The notes below the pieces were generated by a model. The model made no database searches, was not told the origin of the DNA, and saw only the letters and a program-made list of their open reading frames with translations. 64,000 bases of DNA from Cristatella mucedo (taxonomy: Eukaryota > Bryozoa > Phylactolaemata > Cristatellidae). Positions within the stretch are counted from its first letter, which is position 1. Each line of letters starts with the position of its first letter. The position numbers and the translations under genes are program-made. The stretch is from NCBI GenBank assembly GCA_009760855.2, contig WPIO01000036.1:359001-423000 (forward strand). The letters run 5' to 3'. Of the stretch, positions 21,432 to 33,489 are shown piece by piece.

Positions 21432-21930
21432 CTTTTAGGTCACTTCATTCTTTGGCTCCAGCCTATCTCTCAGATCTACTCCCCCACCCGGCCAAGCATC
21501 GTACCACCCGCTTTTCGGAATCCAACAGTTGACCAACACCTCGTACAAACCTCAAATCCTTTGTAGACCGTGCATGTAGTTCGCATGCTCCCAAAGCCTG
21601 AAACTCACTCCCAACTTGTGTCACAACATCCCCTGACTCGACCACATTTAAAAAGAACTTAAAAACACCTATTTAGGACAGCATTAAGTGGGTCCCTGTG
21701 ATTCGTCGTTCATATGCTTATGCGTGATGACACTGTGCATGGTGCCACTAACGACAATTGCATGCTGACCCTGTGCATGTCACCCCTAACCATGTCAGTC
21801 ATGCTGTTTATCAAGCATGATATTACTCACCATTCAATCGCGTTTACCGTTGCAGCAAATGTGAAGCGCCTAGAAAGAGATTGAGTTCTCTGAGGGCGCT
21901 TTATCAAGTGCATTATTGTTATTATTATTA
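21432..21930 (+). mobile_element. LINE family A 3' fragment
   Basis: Encodes a frameshifted C-terminus from LGHFILWLQPI-type sequence (alternate frame of LTFRSLHSLAPAYLS), then UTR, hairpin and (TTA)n. It is a mirror-image neighbour of the stub at 21306. Confidence 0.9.
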
Positions 21931-22095
21931 TTGTCTTTGCGCGATTTTAGCCGCTGCCACGTCCGGTGCTGCAAATATTGAAACTAGCTGAAAAGAGCAC
22001 CAGAATCAATGCAGCCTTCAAGTTGCTATTCACACACTGTAGCGAATCCACTCTAGGCTGACTCTTGTCATCACGACATCATTGGTTTTTAATCT

Positions 22096-22097
<2 letters not shown>

Positions 22098-22183
<86 letters not shown>

Positions 22184-22330
22184 ATGCTTGTTTTGTCTTT
22201 CCCTCGCGCCGCGTGCGCGAACACACACACACACACAAAGACACACACACACTCTCTCTCTCACTCTCTCTCTCTCTCTCTCTTTTACTCACTCTTTCTC
22301 TACGTCTCTCTATCGCTCTGTTTATGTCTC
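22098..22330. repeat. (CT)n / (CA)n compound microsatellite
   Basis: CT repeat 22098-22185, CA-rich 22223-22255, CT again to about 22330. Confidence 0.98.
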
Positions 22331-22469
22331 TGTACCATCAATGTTTCGTCTCTTCTACTTCCGTTCTACTTTGGCCATCACGCAGTGTTCACTCTACTTT
22401 TAACTGTACTCCCCTCAGATTCTGAGTCCGAGTGGGCAGTGGTAGCCTGTCTTGTCAGGGTGCTAGGCA

Positions 22470-24030
22470 CAGCAGTTAACATAACCACCGCCGCTGAGTA
22501 AAATGGATGGATGGGCCATTCGTAGCAAGAGTGCAGCACTAGTCTGAATGTCATATATACGCCGTTTATTTATATACAGGATAATATGATACGTATGCAG
22601 AACGTAGATATGCATATTTTCAGGGATCTCGTCTTATTAGGCAACATAAGCTAGTAGTTATATCCACCACAAGTGTTGTGCGAAAGTGCGGTCAACAGAC
22701 GTCACTGCTAACTCGCTAGCTACCAGTAGCGATCGGAAGAAAGAGACCACCAGTATATGCAAATAATAAAATAATCATGGTTTGTAATTTAAAACTGAGT
22801 CGAAATTAATATATTTGCGCTCAGTTTATTGAGACTCCATATCCTCAACGTAGGCTTACCGAACAATTCAAATGACAATCGAACAAAAATTCAAATTACA
22901 AAATTCAATGTAGATTCAAATTAAATCATGAAATGAAGTTATCATTCCATTTTCCAGAATATAAACATCCCATATTAGTAATAACGACTCACCAAATGGG
23001 GCAACTGCAACTCGGTCCAAGAGTTTTTAAGTGATATCTCTCCCTGGTATTAGTATGAAAATACTCGTAAAATGGTTAGTAAAACATTTTAATGACTCTT
23101 AGAGAGAATTGAATCCTTTTCTACATTATTGATACAAGAAATTAAGTCAATTTTTCTCGCTATTAAGTATTAGTTATACATTGCATAAGCATCCGAAATA
23201 TAAATTATGAACTGTATTCCCTAAGAGCGTTGCCTGAGTTCAGTAAACTTGTACAATGCGTACCTTTGTGCTGTCCGGGCTGATCTGGGCCTGGTTGAGT
23301 TCTCATTACTTACCAGAGATCCTGCTAAGCGGTGGTCCTGCGTTTCGTCCTGTAAAGCTGGTCATGCTGGGATAAGCATGATGCTTACTCTACCATGCTT
23401 GTCTAAGAATGATACTGTGCCTTGCAACCCTTTGTTATTGATTCTCATACAGTTTAAAGAACTTAGATGGAGATTGGACTCTCCTATGGTGCCATACAAA
23501 CGACCTATTCTTTTTATTATTAAGGTGCGTATGCTTAGGCACACACATGCTAAGGCATACAGGCTAGGGCATACACGGCGGACCACTTAGACCACGCTAA
23601 AAACGGCACCGCTAATAGTCGTAAGGTTTGACCCAGGCACCTACAGGGCAGAAGAGCAAGACGGCCCCGTGAAGCCTTTGTTTGTTGACGATATGGTCGA
23701 ACGCCGTGGAACAATGAGAAGTGGAGTGCTCGCAGGCTCGCAGGCAGCTGCAGAGCCGTGATGCTGGAGCCCCACATCTCCTTACAGGCCAAATCCGCCG
23801 GCCGAGTTAATGCATACACAGCATTGAGAATACACATACGGCACATAAATCACAGGTAAGCCGTACACAGCTGCAGCAGCAGCAGCAGCGGCAGCAGCTA
23901 AGCGATAGATATCCTTCAGGAGAGGAGCAGCTCCTGTGGCTCCTCAATACTTGGCTGCTGCTTCTGTCATTCGTCGAATCGACAGCGGCTGCCTCTCTTT
24001 GTTCATCATCGCTTGCATTTAGAAACATGG
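22470..24030. repeat. Interspersed repeat R1, copy 3 in window order
   Basis: Collinear with 6450-8600: TGGGCCATT, GCCGTTTAT, GATACGTATGCAGAACGTAG, GCTAGCTACCAGTAGCGATC, GGGCTGATCTGGGCCTG, GGCACACACA and the CAG-rich stretch at 23866-23900. It ends at TTTAGAAACATG. A relic of the SINE 2 head is at its left junction. Confidence 0.8.
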
Positions 24031-24345
24031 CCTTCTATCGCTACATAAAAGAGCGTATTAGATCTGCTGGCATTATTTTAGCTCGGCGCCGAAATTCACT
24101 AGCACGCTCTGCTCAAGCTGCACAGCTGAGGGCTATCCAAGTGAGATACTGGGCTAGCAAGGTGGAGCACTGGATCAGGACGGCGCTAGACTGCACCGTC
24201 CCCGTATCAGACTGCACCATCCTGTATCAGACTGCACCATCCCTGTATCAGACTGCTCATCGCTGGGTCTCTGCAAACCCAATCTGTCCCTACCCAGAAA
24301 CCTACACCTGGACACAGTCTTGTTTGGCCGACGAGGCAACAGGTC
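24027..24345 (+). CDS. Open frame of unknown nature at the R1 boundary
   Basis: ATG at 24027 opens a frame reading MAFYRYIKERIRSAGIILAR and ARSAQAAQLRAIQVRYW. It is followed by a threefold 21-bp repeat (CTGTATCAGACTGCACCATCC, 24195-24262). The frame runs on into the (TAA)n of a LINE stub, so its true end is unknown. The beginning is basic and helix-like. I recognise no family, and it may be chance. Confidence 0.25.
24195..24262. repeat. 21-bp tandem repeat, about three units
   Basis: Units of CTGTATCAGACTGCACCATC with small length differences. Confidence 0.85.
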
Positions 24346-24350
24346 AGCTA

Positions 24351-24450
24351 GTAATAATAATAATAATAATAATAATAATGCACTTGATAAAGCGCCCTCA
24401 GAGAACTCAATCTCTTTCTAGGCACTTTACATTTGCTGCAAAGGGACTGG
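24351..24450 (-). mobile_element. LINE family A tail-only stub
   Basis: (TAA)n of about 27 bp, hairpin, end at TTTGCTGCAAAGGG. Confidence 0.93.
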
Positions 24451-25700
24451 CTGAGGGGCAGCTATGCTGCTATGGCTGTGCCGACTAATCCCACACTTGT
24501 GGGCGGGCCACGGCCAGCCGGTCCCATTGTCTCTCCTAGCTGGAGCCCTGAGACCGGCTATCCCATAATGCAACACAGCGCGCCCGCGGTAACTTCAGTT
24601 GACGGCCAGCGTCTTCATCGGCTAGTACCATCGGATGCAAGATGAGTTTTTACCACAAGATCGGTCGGAGGCCTGCAGGTTGTATACAGCGCACCCGGGC
24701 GACCGCTTGCAGTGCTGCTGCTTCCTAGGCGAACCTCTCGCTAGCCCCTGCCGCCGCCCGAGCTGCCTGTTCCCGCTGACCGCATGCAGCTCAGCCTTTC
24801 TGCAACCGCTCACCGGACGCAGGCGACGCTGAAGCTCTCCCGAGCCGCCGCCTGCCTGGTTGCCTCGCCTCGTGAGGAGCGTTTTCTCGGCAAGTGCCCG
24901 CCCGACCGTATTTTGATAGTCCTGCAGTGGCTCTGATCGGGCAGGTCATCATGTGCACCGGGATAGACGGCTCGCTCCTGTGTAGAGCGTGATGCAAGCA
25001 GTGCCTCGCGCCTGATCTTCGATCATAGCTGCTGACTTTGGGTAGACGCTAGCAACTTGGGCGAAAGCAGTAGCATTTCCAGCCGCCAGCAGTCTCGGCT
25101 GCAGAAGCGCCCTGCTAGCCGCTATCTGTCGCAGCTGCAAATACGCTAGTGACAGGAAAAAGCGGCGCAGCATTGGCTCGCTACTCCGCTGGTGATGGCT
25201 CAATGGTGGCAGGTTGGCCGCTCCAGTGGCTCATCCAGGGCTCCTTTCTTAGGGTGTAGTAACATGAGGCCAGACAGCTCAGTCGCGGCGGCCCCGACGG
25301 CTCCAGCCGCTACGACGACGTATGCGCGTGCCGCCGAGCCTGTTTAGCAGTGAAGTGGCGGCTGGGACTGCCACCTTCACATAGGTTACGAGCCTGTCTG
25401 CTGACGGGCGCATCCGACAGCCGTTCTGTCGGAACCCACGATTCCTGGGTACCAATCACTTTGCCTCGTGCTTGGCACAGGTTGCAGGGCAAAGTCTGGC
25501 GCTTTCCGGGTGAGATAAGTACGGTGAAAGAGACGCTCGTGTCAATTTTGACACCAATATACTGGCTGGGCGGCAGTGGCTGGTGATGACCACCACGGAC
25601 GACGGGCCACTGCCACCTGAGCGCCAGTGCCTATGTCGACCGACGCATTGGCACAGGTGGAGGTGCTCACCTAGGTAAAGATATGCATGCAGTACTCGTG
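24451..25700. other. G+C- and CpG-rich unique DNA, possible exons not resolved
   Basis: Markedly richer in G+C and CG than the surrounding LINE DNA, with overlapping open frames on both strands. One GT-flanked stretch (acceptor near 25388, donor CCGG|GTGAGATAAG near 25511) could be an exon. No family is recognised and no reading frame stands out. Confidence 0.4.
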
Positions 25701-26074
25701 TTGCCCCTCCTTCAGGCTAGAATCACCTAGATAATGCGTTTAGCCAAGCTGCAAATTTTAATTATGAATCGACACCCCTGTTAGTCATCGGCGAAGATCC
25801 GTAGCAGGTAGGGAAAGAGCTTTTCCCTTGAATGCTTTGCTTCCGTCCCACCTGCCCAACATTAGCCTTATGAATGTCCACTAACCACGTAGCCTTCGCT
25901 AGCCCTATTTATAATCTCTGCAGCTACCAACTCTAGTGGAACGCCTCCTACTCACTGCACGACCGTATTGTGGCCTAGCTTTATATAGCTACCTACAACA
26001 CCTCATTTGGTTATCCACAGAAAACCGTTTTGCCAGGTGAAGAGTTCCCTATGAGTGTCCCCTCAAAATAAAAC
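25701..26074. other. Unassigned unique DNA
   Basis: Nothing recognised. Confidence 0.4.
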
Positions 26075-26097
26075 CTTAATACTAGCTGATTTAACCA
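26075..26097 (-). mobile_element. SINE family 1, 3' end scrap
   Basis: AATACTAGCTGATTTAACC is the SINE 1 3' terminus in minus orientation. Confidence 0.6.
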
Positions 26098-26106
26098 CAC
26101 CTATGT

Positions 26107-27395
26107 GTATCTCCGTCAGTAACTCCACAAAGTCATAAAGACCATGTGGCTGTTACGCAGGAGAGTTTTGTATAGCGCACTCACAGCCTAAGCGGCTTTC
26201 GGTACGCATTCGGTAGCCAACAGACTTCGTCTCACGCAACGAAGAGAAAGTGGGAAGCATAGCAGAGTTAGGAGAGCAGTTGAGGTAGTGAGTAGCATAG
26301 AAGTAGCAGCTCAGGACCGCTGAAAAAGATGTGCCATGGTCGGAAGTTGGAGAGTAGTTGTCGTTGCGTAAGAATTGTGGAAGCAAGTTCCACAGTCTAG
26401 GACCTTCAGAGCTAAAGCTTCTGTCACCAACGGTCTTTAAGCGGAGGAATGGGACAGCTAATTTATTGTCCACACAGGACCTGAGGGTGCAAACAGGCTG
26501 AAACTGATGCAGCAGTTCAGCTAGGTACGAAGGAGCTAAGCCGTGGTGGGCCTTGTGGGTCAGCATAAGAATTTTGCTCTGTATCCTTTGCTCAACCGGC
26601 AACCGCTGGGATTTGAAGACCAGCCTTGCAGCCATATTCATAGTCAGCTGTAGTGGCTTTCAGCATAATAGCTTCCTTTGGCAGCCCAGCCAAAAGGGAA
26701 TTAAAATAATCAAGCCGAGACAGAACTAAAGAGCTAGTTAAATTTTTCACAGGCCACTGTGGGAGACAGCTTCTAATCTTGGATAGGGATCGGATGTGAT
26801 GGCTAGCTGTAGAGGCAGTCTTTTGAACGAAGCTTTTGAAATTGAGGCAGCTGTCGAACACGACACCTAGATTACGAGCACGTGGTGAAGGTCGCACAAT
26901 AGCATCACCTATTAGAACTGCAAAGACTTTTAATCCAGCCACACGCTTAGGGTGTCCTATGAGTAGCAGCTCGGTTTTATCGTCATTTAATTTCAGGAAG
27001 TTTTCCGACATCCAGGATCGAATATCGGCAAGGCAAGCATTCAGTTTCTCAGTTGCTGCAGCAGATTCCGACGGTTTAAATGACAAATACAACTGAGTAT
27101 CGTCATCATAGAAGTGATATCCTATTCCATGGGCCTTAATCACTTTTCCCAGAGGTTGTGTATAAATGGAGAACAGCAAGGGACCGAGTACAGACCCTTG
27201 AGGGACTCCACAGGTGACCCTTCTCATGTCTGAGACCTGACCCCCACACGACACGGATTGAACACGATCAGACAAGTATGATTTAAACCACGCCAGTGCT
27301 TCGTCTGCCAGACCGATCGTTATTCTCAATATTTCAAGCAGAACTTCGTGATCAATGGTGTCGAAGGCAGCAGACAGATCTAGCTCATAAAACGA
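26107..27395 (-). mobile_element. LINE family B, RT through 3' end, best-preserved copy
   Basis: The minus strand carries an RT with motif A ([16 protein letters not shown]), motif B ([13 protein letters not shown]) and motif C ([12 protein letters not shown]), then [16 protein letters not shown] frameshift and a short deletion near 26600-26640 separate this from the C-terminal frame ([20 protein letters not shown] … SVGYRMRTESRLGC, stop at about 26153). The 3' UTR ends at 26107. No endonuclease is present, so the copy is 5'-truncated within the RT. The domain order and the APE endonuclease found in other copies place it with L2/CR1-type LINEs. Confidence 0.93.
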
Positions 27396-27397
27396 TA

Positions 27398-27528
27398 GAA
27401 GAGCCTTTGCGGCTGTCACCACTGCTAGCAGTGGCGATAGAGAATCGCCCACCGCGGGATTCGCACTCACGACCTCGGGACCGAAGTCGTGAAGGCCAAA
27501 CGCCTTACCTAGTGTGCCATCCAGCCCC
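27398..27528 (-). mobile_element. SINE family 1, fused to the LINE B 5' end
   Basis: The minus strand gives a tRNA-like head with B-box-like GAGTGCGAATCCCG and the family's GCGATTCTCTATCGCCACTG region. It lacks its own 3' terminus and runs straight into the LINE RT, so the open frame there is a chimera. Confidence 0.85.
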
Positions 27529-28192
27529 AATCAACATCTCAGCCGGATAAATCTTTGGTTCTCTTCTGGGATTATGCTAAGCAACTCAAATTGTAACATG
27601 AATCTTCTTGGCTCTGCATAACACCCCTGGCGTCTCCTTAGCTTACTCCTCTCTGAGGCATATTACTCGGGATGTTCGCTATGGATGACGGATCAGTTTC
27701 ATTCATGCTAATGAATCCTCTCTATTCTTGATTGATTTTTACTTAAATGCATTTCAAGGGATCAACTATGGCCCTCATAAATTTAAGTAGACTTGAAGGT
27801 TTGTAGTCATTATCATATTCTTTACCATCATTGCAGACTTTCTAATTAACTTTTACTGTGAGGGCAAATGTCCTTCTGAGCTGCAGCTGTAATTACGAAT
27901 ACAGGGAGTATACACTGCCAGACTTTCCCCAGACCGTCACTTACCAAGGTCAGCCAGCTGGCAGTTTGCGCTTTATTAGAGCCACTGAGTGTCAAGGAAT
28001 CGGCTGCAGACTAAATGTGTCTCAATACAACCGGTGTATATATAGGACACTCTACCAATTTTAGCTTGCCTTTTTAGAGGCAGCAACTGAATGTCTATAG
28101 ATCAGTGCTATATCAGACTCTTTAATCCTTTCTGTCCCCCTATCGATTGTTCCAAACTACACATCTCTCTTTACCCACTTTGGTCATTACAG
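27529..28192 (+). other. Possible upstream exon region of the receptor-tail gene
   Basis: A frame at about 27861-28017 reads SCSCNYEYREYTLPDFPQTV and then ATECQGIGCRLNVSQYN: five cysteines and one N-glycosylation site. It ends at CCG|GTGTAT in phase 2, matching the phase of the exon starting at 28193. It could be an extracellular exon, but its acceptor (TGTGAG) is weak. No transmembrane exon was found. Confidence 0.25.
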
Positions 28193-28353
28193 AATAGGAA
28201 CAGATCTAAAAGAGAGAAAAGATTCTGTCCTCAAGTGTGCAGCTTTACAACGACAGCTCTGCCCCCGGAGGCAGAGTGCATGCCCCAGCAAGCCCCCTCA
28301 GGCATTTCCCTCGGCTGCAATCTCTACTTCTCAGCTGCCATTTTCCCATATCC
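28193..28353 (+). CDS. Putative receptor cytoplasmic-tail exon a
   Basis: Acceptor GGTCATTACAG at 28182-28192, or the internal alternative GTGTGCAG at 28235-28242. Donor ATCC|GTAAGG after 28353. Read so that the donor is phase 1, the frame is open and contains KERKDSVLKCAALQRQL and CPSKPPQAFPSAAISTSQ. It would join to the next exon as CCC (Pro). The composition is basic, then Pro/Ser-rich, as in a juxtamembrane region. Support comes from splice signals and phase only. A second frame is also open here (NRNRSKREKRF), so the frame choice rests on the match to the next exon. Confidence 0.4.
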
Positions 28354-28420
28354 GTAAGGTCTGCTTGACTTGTGTGCCCGTAAGTGTGCCACGTGACATT
28401 TTCCTCTCGCTCATTCGCAG

Positions 28421-28621
28421 CCTATTGCTCTTCGACAGGGAAGAGCGAATCGGAGCGGCCGCTTCTTAGGACCCAGACGGCTTCGGCTGAATGCTACATG
28501 CAGGAGCTTGAAATCGAGGAGCTACCACCACTTCCGCCAAAGATGCCGAGCCTGCAGCGCCAAAAAAGCACCTCGTTGCCGACATCCTCGGCTGCTGCGA
28601 ATGCCACGTATGAAGGCAAAG
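28421..28621 (+). CDS. Putative receptor cytoplasmic-tail exon b
   Basis: A 201-bp symmetric phase-1 exon. The acceptor TTTTCCTCTCGCTCATTCGCAG has a strong pyrimidine tract and the donor is AAAG|GTACCT. It encodes 66 full codons: a dileucine-type SERPLL, ECYMQELEIEELPPLPPKMP (tyrosine plus a proline SH3/WW-type ligand), an S/T/A-rich linker and NATYEGK. There is no repeat similarity. This looks like the intracellular part of a transmembrane receptor or adhesion molecule. The gene family is not identified. Confidence 0.6.
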
Positions 28622-28673
28622 GTACCTGCAATACCAGCATCGCTTTGACCCCCGGCTACTGAGTTACCAAGCT

Positions 28674-28741
28674 TTGCCTCACGACCGCCTATGCCATTGC
28701 CTCGGCGGTCATTGGTAACGACCAGAGCAGGTCGAGGCAAC
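28674..28741. other. Intronic inverted repeat
   Basis: TTGCCTC…CGACC pairs with GGTCGAGGCAA, and GACCGCC pairs with GGCGGTC inside it. It lies in the intron between exons b and c and could form a hairpin in the pre-mRNA. Confidence 0.6.
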
Positions 28742-28763
28742 TTGTAAACCATTTCACTTCTAG

Positions 28764-28823
28764 ATCAGAGAAGTGACGACTGTCCTCCGCCTTTGCCTAA
28801 AAAAATTGGCAAAAAGCTGACAG
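28764..28823 (+). CDS. Putative receptor cytoplasmic-tail exon c
   Basis: A 60-bp symmetric phase-1 exon. Acceptor AACCATTTCACTTCTAG, donor ACAG|GTCAGT. It encodes QRSDDCPPPLPKKIGKKLT, with PPPLPKK as a typical SH3/WW-binding sequence followed by lysines. The codon across the junction with exon b is GAT (Asp). Phase, splice signals and proline character agree with exons b and e, which is why so short an exon is reported. Confidence 0.55.
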
Positions 28824-29098
28824 GTCAGTGACATTTTTTATGCCGTCTTCGGCACGTCTGTGACAACGATTTAGGCACCAGATTGCAAGCTAAAATGCGC
28901 GAGCAAGTACCATTGTGAATGACTATGGGATACCAATACAAATCAGAAACTGCCGCTAATAACAGATGCACTACTGTTAAGATGGCCAGTTAGATAAATG
29001 TTTCGGGTTGCTAGGTAGATGTATTAATCAATTGGCAGCTAGATGCACAAGCTTCAGGTGGATAGCTATAAGGAGAAATAGATTCAGAGTGAGCGGTA

Positions 29099-29884
<786 letters not shown>

Positions 29885-30009
29885 CAATCAGTGAGATGGC
29901 CAGAGAGGGTAGAAATCTGCCACAGGAAACGGACGGAGAGGACTCATCCTCACATAGGGAGTGATGCAGGAAGCAGTTGCAGCACTACGTCACCAGCCTT
30001 ACTTTTCAG

Positions 30010-30048
30010 GTTTGAGACAAACGGTAGTCACGTCTGTGGAGGAAACCC
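30010..30048 (+). CDS. Putative receptor cytoplasmic-tail exon d (small)
   Basis: A 39-bp phase-1 exon with a strong acceptor (CAGCCTTACTTTTCAG) and a weaker donor (ACCC|GTAACC). It encodes LRQTVVTSVEET and would join to exon e as CCT (Pro). It is proposed only because its phase matches both neighbours. A further 45-bp phase-1 candidate lies at 30477-30521 (acceptor TCAGTCCCTTGCAG, donor CCAG|GTAGCA). Confidence 0.3.
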
Positions 30049-31434
30049 GTAACCGTCGGGGTATTGACAACCGACAAAGGCGAAGCCGGTGAAACAAGAT
30101 TAGCAGACAAAACTGCAATGGAGAAATTTGCCACGAGTGTGCCGGAATTAATCAGCGAACTCTTTATTAGCTGGAACGCTCTTTGCAATGATCTAGCTAT
30201 AGGAGCGGCCAGAAATCTCAACTTTTATTTGAAGGTCATTTGTTCACGGTCGTTTGCTGTAAAGGTAACGAAAGAAAGCGGCGCATCGTTGACACGTGTG
30301 CGAACAGATATTCGAAGCAATCATACTGCTGAATGAAGGTTCATGAAAAACGCCCTCATGGACATGTCAGCCAACTGTCACCTCACGCTCATTTATCACC
30401 CCTGCGAGCCCCGAGTTAGCGTTCGCAGAGAGACCAGCGACTCTGACTGGGACCTCTTTAAGTCAGTCCCTTGCAGACCGCGGCTGCGCACCTCCAGCAA
30501 TGGCAGCACGACGCTCGCCAGGTAGCACCTTACCGCCTTGTGGTCTCGGTCCGTTCCGGCTGATGCCTGTCCTGCGACTGCTGCCCTGCTGCACCGGGAC
30601 TACAGAGGCAGCCGCGCACCGTCCCGAGTGCTTCTGAGTAGGCATGCCCGGAGCGATGCGCCCGAGGGCAAGGTCGGTGAACGCAAGGTTTGCTTCGGTC
30701 CGTGCCCAGTTACACTCTGCCCGCCCGGCCGCCAGCAGAGCATCCGGTAGACCACTCTAGGCTCGCTGAGCCGAACCCAATCAAGAGGTATTTCACCGGA
30801 AGACAGCTGCTGCTATGACGGTCGGCTCTGTTTTGGCACTCATAAGGTCGACGGGCGCCTTTTCTGTGCAGCACGCACCAATGGCAAACCATGCCACCCA
30901 CCTCTCCACAAGATTTAATAAACGAAATGAAGTCGCGAGGCTCTTGTATCCACTTGGAGTGCGCGTGTATGAGCTGGAGACGGACGACGCTTCCGTTCAC
31001 GCTGGTGATTGAGCTGAACGGGAGCGCCTGCAGCGTGGAGCCACATGAACGCATGGCCATTGGCCAATGCTTCCACCCAATCAGTAAGGAGGATCCGGCT
31101 GCAGAAGCGTTACGAACTAAAGCCCCAGGATAACTACGGCGGAGCTATATGGTGGCGAAACCACACGCAAGCTACCGTCGCTGAGCTGAGTCAGCGAAAG
31201 CCCAAAGATGCAAAAGATCCGACCGTTCTCTCCCAACGAATGCTGGCCGGCCCACGACAGTCGCAGTCACCTAGGCTTGTGCGGGCACGTCGGCTCGGCC
31301 CAGCGAGTAGAGTCGCTCACCATTTAGCGCGAGCAGACAGAAGAGTGCCAAGGCTCCTGACCTGGCCGAGTCAGACGAGCGTGGCGAGTAAGGTGAGCGC
31401 GGCGAGTCAGCTTCTCACCTTTTCATCGTTACAG
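30049..31434. other. Intronic or unassigned G+C-rich DNA
   Basis: G+C-rich with open frames on both strands. Good-looking splice sites occur (TTTTCTGTGCAG to 30871; AATCA|GTAAGG at 31083), but the enclosed frame has phases that do not fit the receptor chain. GGCGAGTAAGGTGAGCG-like units repeat near 31370-31410. Confidence 0.35.
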
Positions 31435-31776
31435 CTGCTCCACCGGCGAAAACCGTCGGAGAAATACATTACGCCGACCTGATGTTTTCCGAGGGTGAGC
31501 CAGCAAATCAGCCACCAAAGGCCCGTCCAATGAAGTGTTGCCACAGTCGCCGTCGCTGTCCTGCTCTGATTCAGCCATCTTGGACAGAGTATTTCGCTGT
31601 TGTAGACGAAGACGCGCCACCTTCATATCCGGCGCCACCCGTGCCGAGCTGCAAGCGTGTCGCAAAGAAGGAGAGGGAGACGCCTTATGCAGAGATCGAT
31701 GCGACCGCAACTTTGGCGGCACGCTCTGTCGCAGTGTATCGCGCCGCCCAGATAGCTTCTCCTATGCACGCCAACG
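31435..31776 (+). CDS. Putative receptor cytoplasmic-tail exon e (ITIM-like tyrosine motifs)
   Basis: A 342-bp symmetric phase-1 exon, 113 full codons without a stop. Acceptor CACCTTTTCATCGTTACAG, donor AACG|GTAAGG. It encodes APPAKTVGEIHYADLMF, where I-x-Y-x-x-L fits the ITIM consensus (V/I/L-x-Y-x-x-L/V). DEDAPPSYPAPPVP (PPxY WW ligand) and KERETPYAEIDATATL follow. Such Y-A-D/E-L/I motifs are common in tails of immunoglobulin-superfamily and related receptors and bind SH2 proteins when phosphorylated. The window shows neither an extracellular domain nor a stop exon, so the family is inferred only from the tail. Confidence 0.65.
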
Positions 31777-31894
31777 GTAAGGCCGCCGACACCACGTCAT
31801 TCGGAATGCACCGCCAATCCGGGTCCCAGCTCGCAGGGTCAAACCCAGGACAGGCGCTCCACTGCCGCACCCTGCGGGTGGTTGCTAAATTCTC

Positions 31895-32120
31895 TAAATT
31901 TTCTAAGAGCTTGCTCTGCTCGGAGCTTGCTCTGCTCGGAGCTTTCTCTGCTCGGATCATGGTTTTATGCAGACCATGTTTTGTGCAGGTCGCGTGTTTT
32001 GTGCGTGCAGAATGTTGCTTGGCACTCTGTGCTCTTTCTTCGCTCGCTCGTGATGCAATCGTTTGCTGGGCATAATTTGCAAGCGTTTTTTCTTTACTGT
32101 ACAGGTGCTTCAACGAGAGG
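31895..32120. repeat. GAGCTTGCTCTGCTCG minisatellite (short) plus shared downstream sequence
   Basis: Three units at 31905-31965, then sequence like that at 9840-9960 and 38805-38940 (GCAGACCATGTTTTG, CTTCGCTCGCTCG, GGGCATAATTTGC). It marks the start of another LINE B 5' region. Confidence 0.75.
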
Positions 32121-32140
32121 TCTACACTAAGGACCCGTCC

Positions 32141-32142
32141 AG

Positions 32143-32184
<42 letters not shown>
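32141..32184. repeat. (CT)n microsatellite
   Basis: About 44 bp of CT repeat. Confidence 0.98.
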
Positions 32185-32191
<7 letters not shown>

Positions 32192-32199
32192 TTATAAAC

Positions 32200-32654
32200 G
32201 TTTCATGTTGAAAAAATCATTTAATTTAAAATAAATTCGCAGTGCAATCACTATCCGCACGATCATCGTCCGGCGCGGTCGCGTGGCGGCGCCGTCCTCG
32301 TGGCTCGCGATCGGCTGCATTCGCCTATTTTTCGGCAAAATTACTCGAATTCACGACAAGGTTATCCTTCGGCGGGCCATGCATGACTCTTTTTGCAGCC
32401 TACCTGTTCGCCCAATGTACAGATCAGCTATCGCAACTACGGCCCGTAAGTTCAAAGCACTGCTTAGCGCTGGCTGTGGTAGTAGCAACATTCACTGTGC
32501 TTCTGCATGCTCTGAAAAGTCTACAGGCGCCAGTAAACAAGGTCAGAATTAAATTCGTTAGGGCAGTGTCTTGAGAGCCGGCTGCACGCCAACTAAAATT
32601 CAGAACTTTCTAGAAATTTCTTACCAACTAAAATGTACTCAGTCGGCGTTTCTC
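32200..32654 (+). mobile_element. LINE family B 5' region, copy 2
   Basis: Collinear with 10080-10589 (see that entry). No ORF1 product is recognisable. Confidence 0.7.
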
Positions 32655-33312
32655 AGGTTTAGGACAGCCTCTAAAATTTCTCCTGTTAAATGTCAGCTCG
32701 CTAAAAACCCAACGGGTTACTTTTTTTGCCACCCGTCTGTCCAGGTGAAGCTTGATGCATTTCTGCTGATCGAAACGCAGATGACCCTTTGCTCCGTTAG
32801 CTGTATATGTGAGACCAGCTGAGGGTTCTCTTTATTTCATTCTATGCAATTTAATGTGGTTGGTGGCTGGGTTGCTATTGTTGTTTCGTGAATAGTTTGG
32901 CTACGGGATATGCGCTCATTCCCATTGGCCGTCGTTTAGATGAGTTGCAATTAGATCCTAATCAAAGACAATGCCTCTCACTAGTATGATACACCGACCT
33001 TTTTAATTGGTCTTCACTTGTTACTAGATGCGTTTTCGGAGTTCCTCGCTAAAATATTTGTTTGTGACAGGCTGTGACTGATTGCAAGAGACTTCAACGT
33101 TCGCGTTCATTGTCCCGGTCCTCTCCTTTCTCGGCTGCATGTAAAACTTTGGCATGATCAAATACGTTAATCGTACCACTTACGGCGGTGGCCACATCCT
33201 GGATCTCATCGACACAAACGATGTCGGCCCACTTACTATGATGTGCGCCCGATGACCCTCTCGGATCATTGCTCTGTCTCGTTAACTGTTTCCGCTCCGT
33301 TGAACATACAGG
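32655..33312 (+). mobile_element. LINE family B endonuclease, degenerate, truncated
   Basis: Across frames: FLLLNVSSLKT, VKLDAFLLIETQMTLCSVS, DFNVRV near 33090, and the SDHCSVSLT block near 33265. The catalytic Ser-Asp-His is retained here, unlike the copy at 11.9 kb. It is cut at 33312 by a family A (TAA)n insertion and does not resume. Confidence 0.8.
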
Positions 33313-33313
33313 G

Positions 33314-33480
33314 TAATAATAATAATAATAATTTACTTGATAAAGCGCCCTCAGAGAACTTAATCTCTCTCTAGGTGCTTTACATTTGCTGTAAAGTGAA
33401 ATGCAATTGAATGGTAAGTAAAATCATGCTTGAAAAACAAACGAAATGAATAATATGGTTAGGGGTGACATGCACAGGGT
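33314..33480 (-). mobile_element. LINE family A 3' UTR stub
   Basis: (TAA)n, hairpin and about 110 bp of UTR in minus orientation, ending at ACATGCACAGGGT. Confidence 0.9.
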
Positions 33481-33489
33481 AATATTAGA

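Noticed and set aside
27396-27530. Apparent N-terminal extension of the LINE B RT
   Set aside because: These codons come from an adjoining SINE family 1 copy read through by chance.
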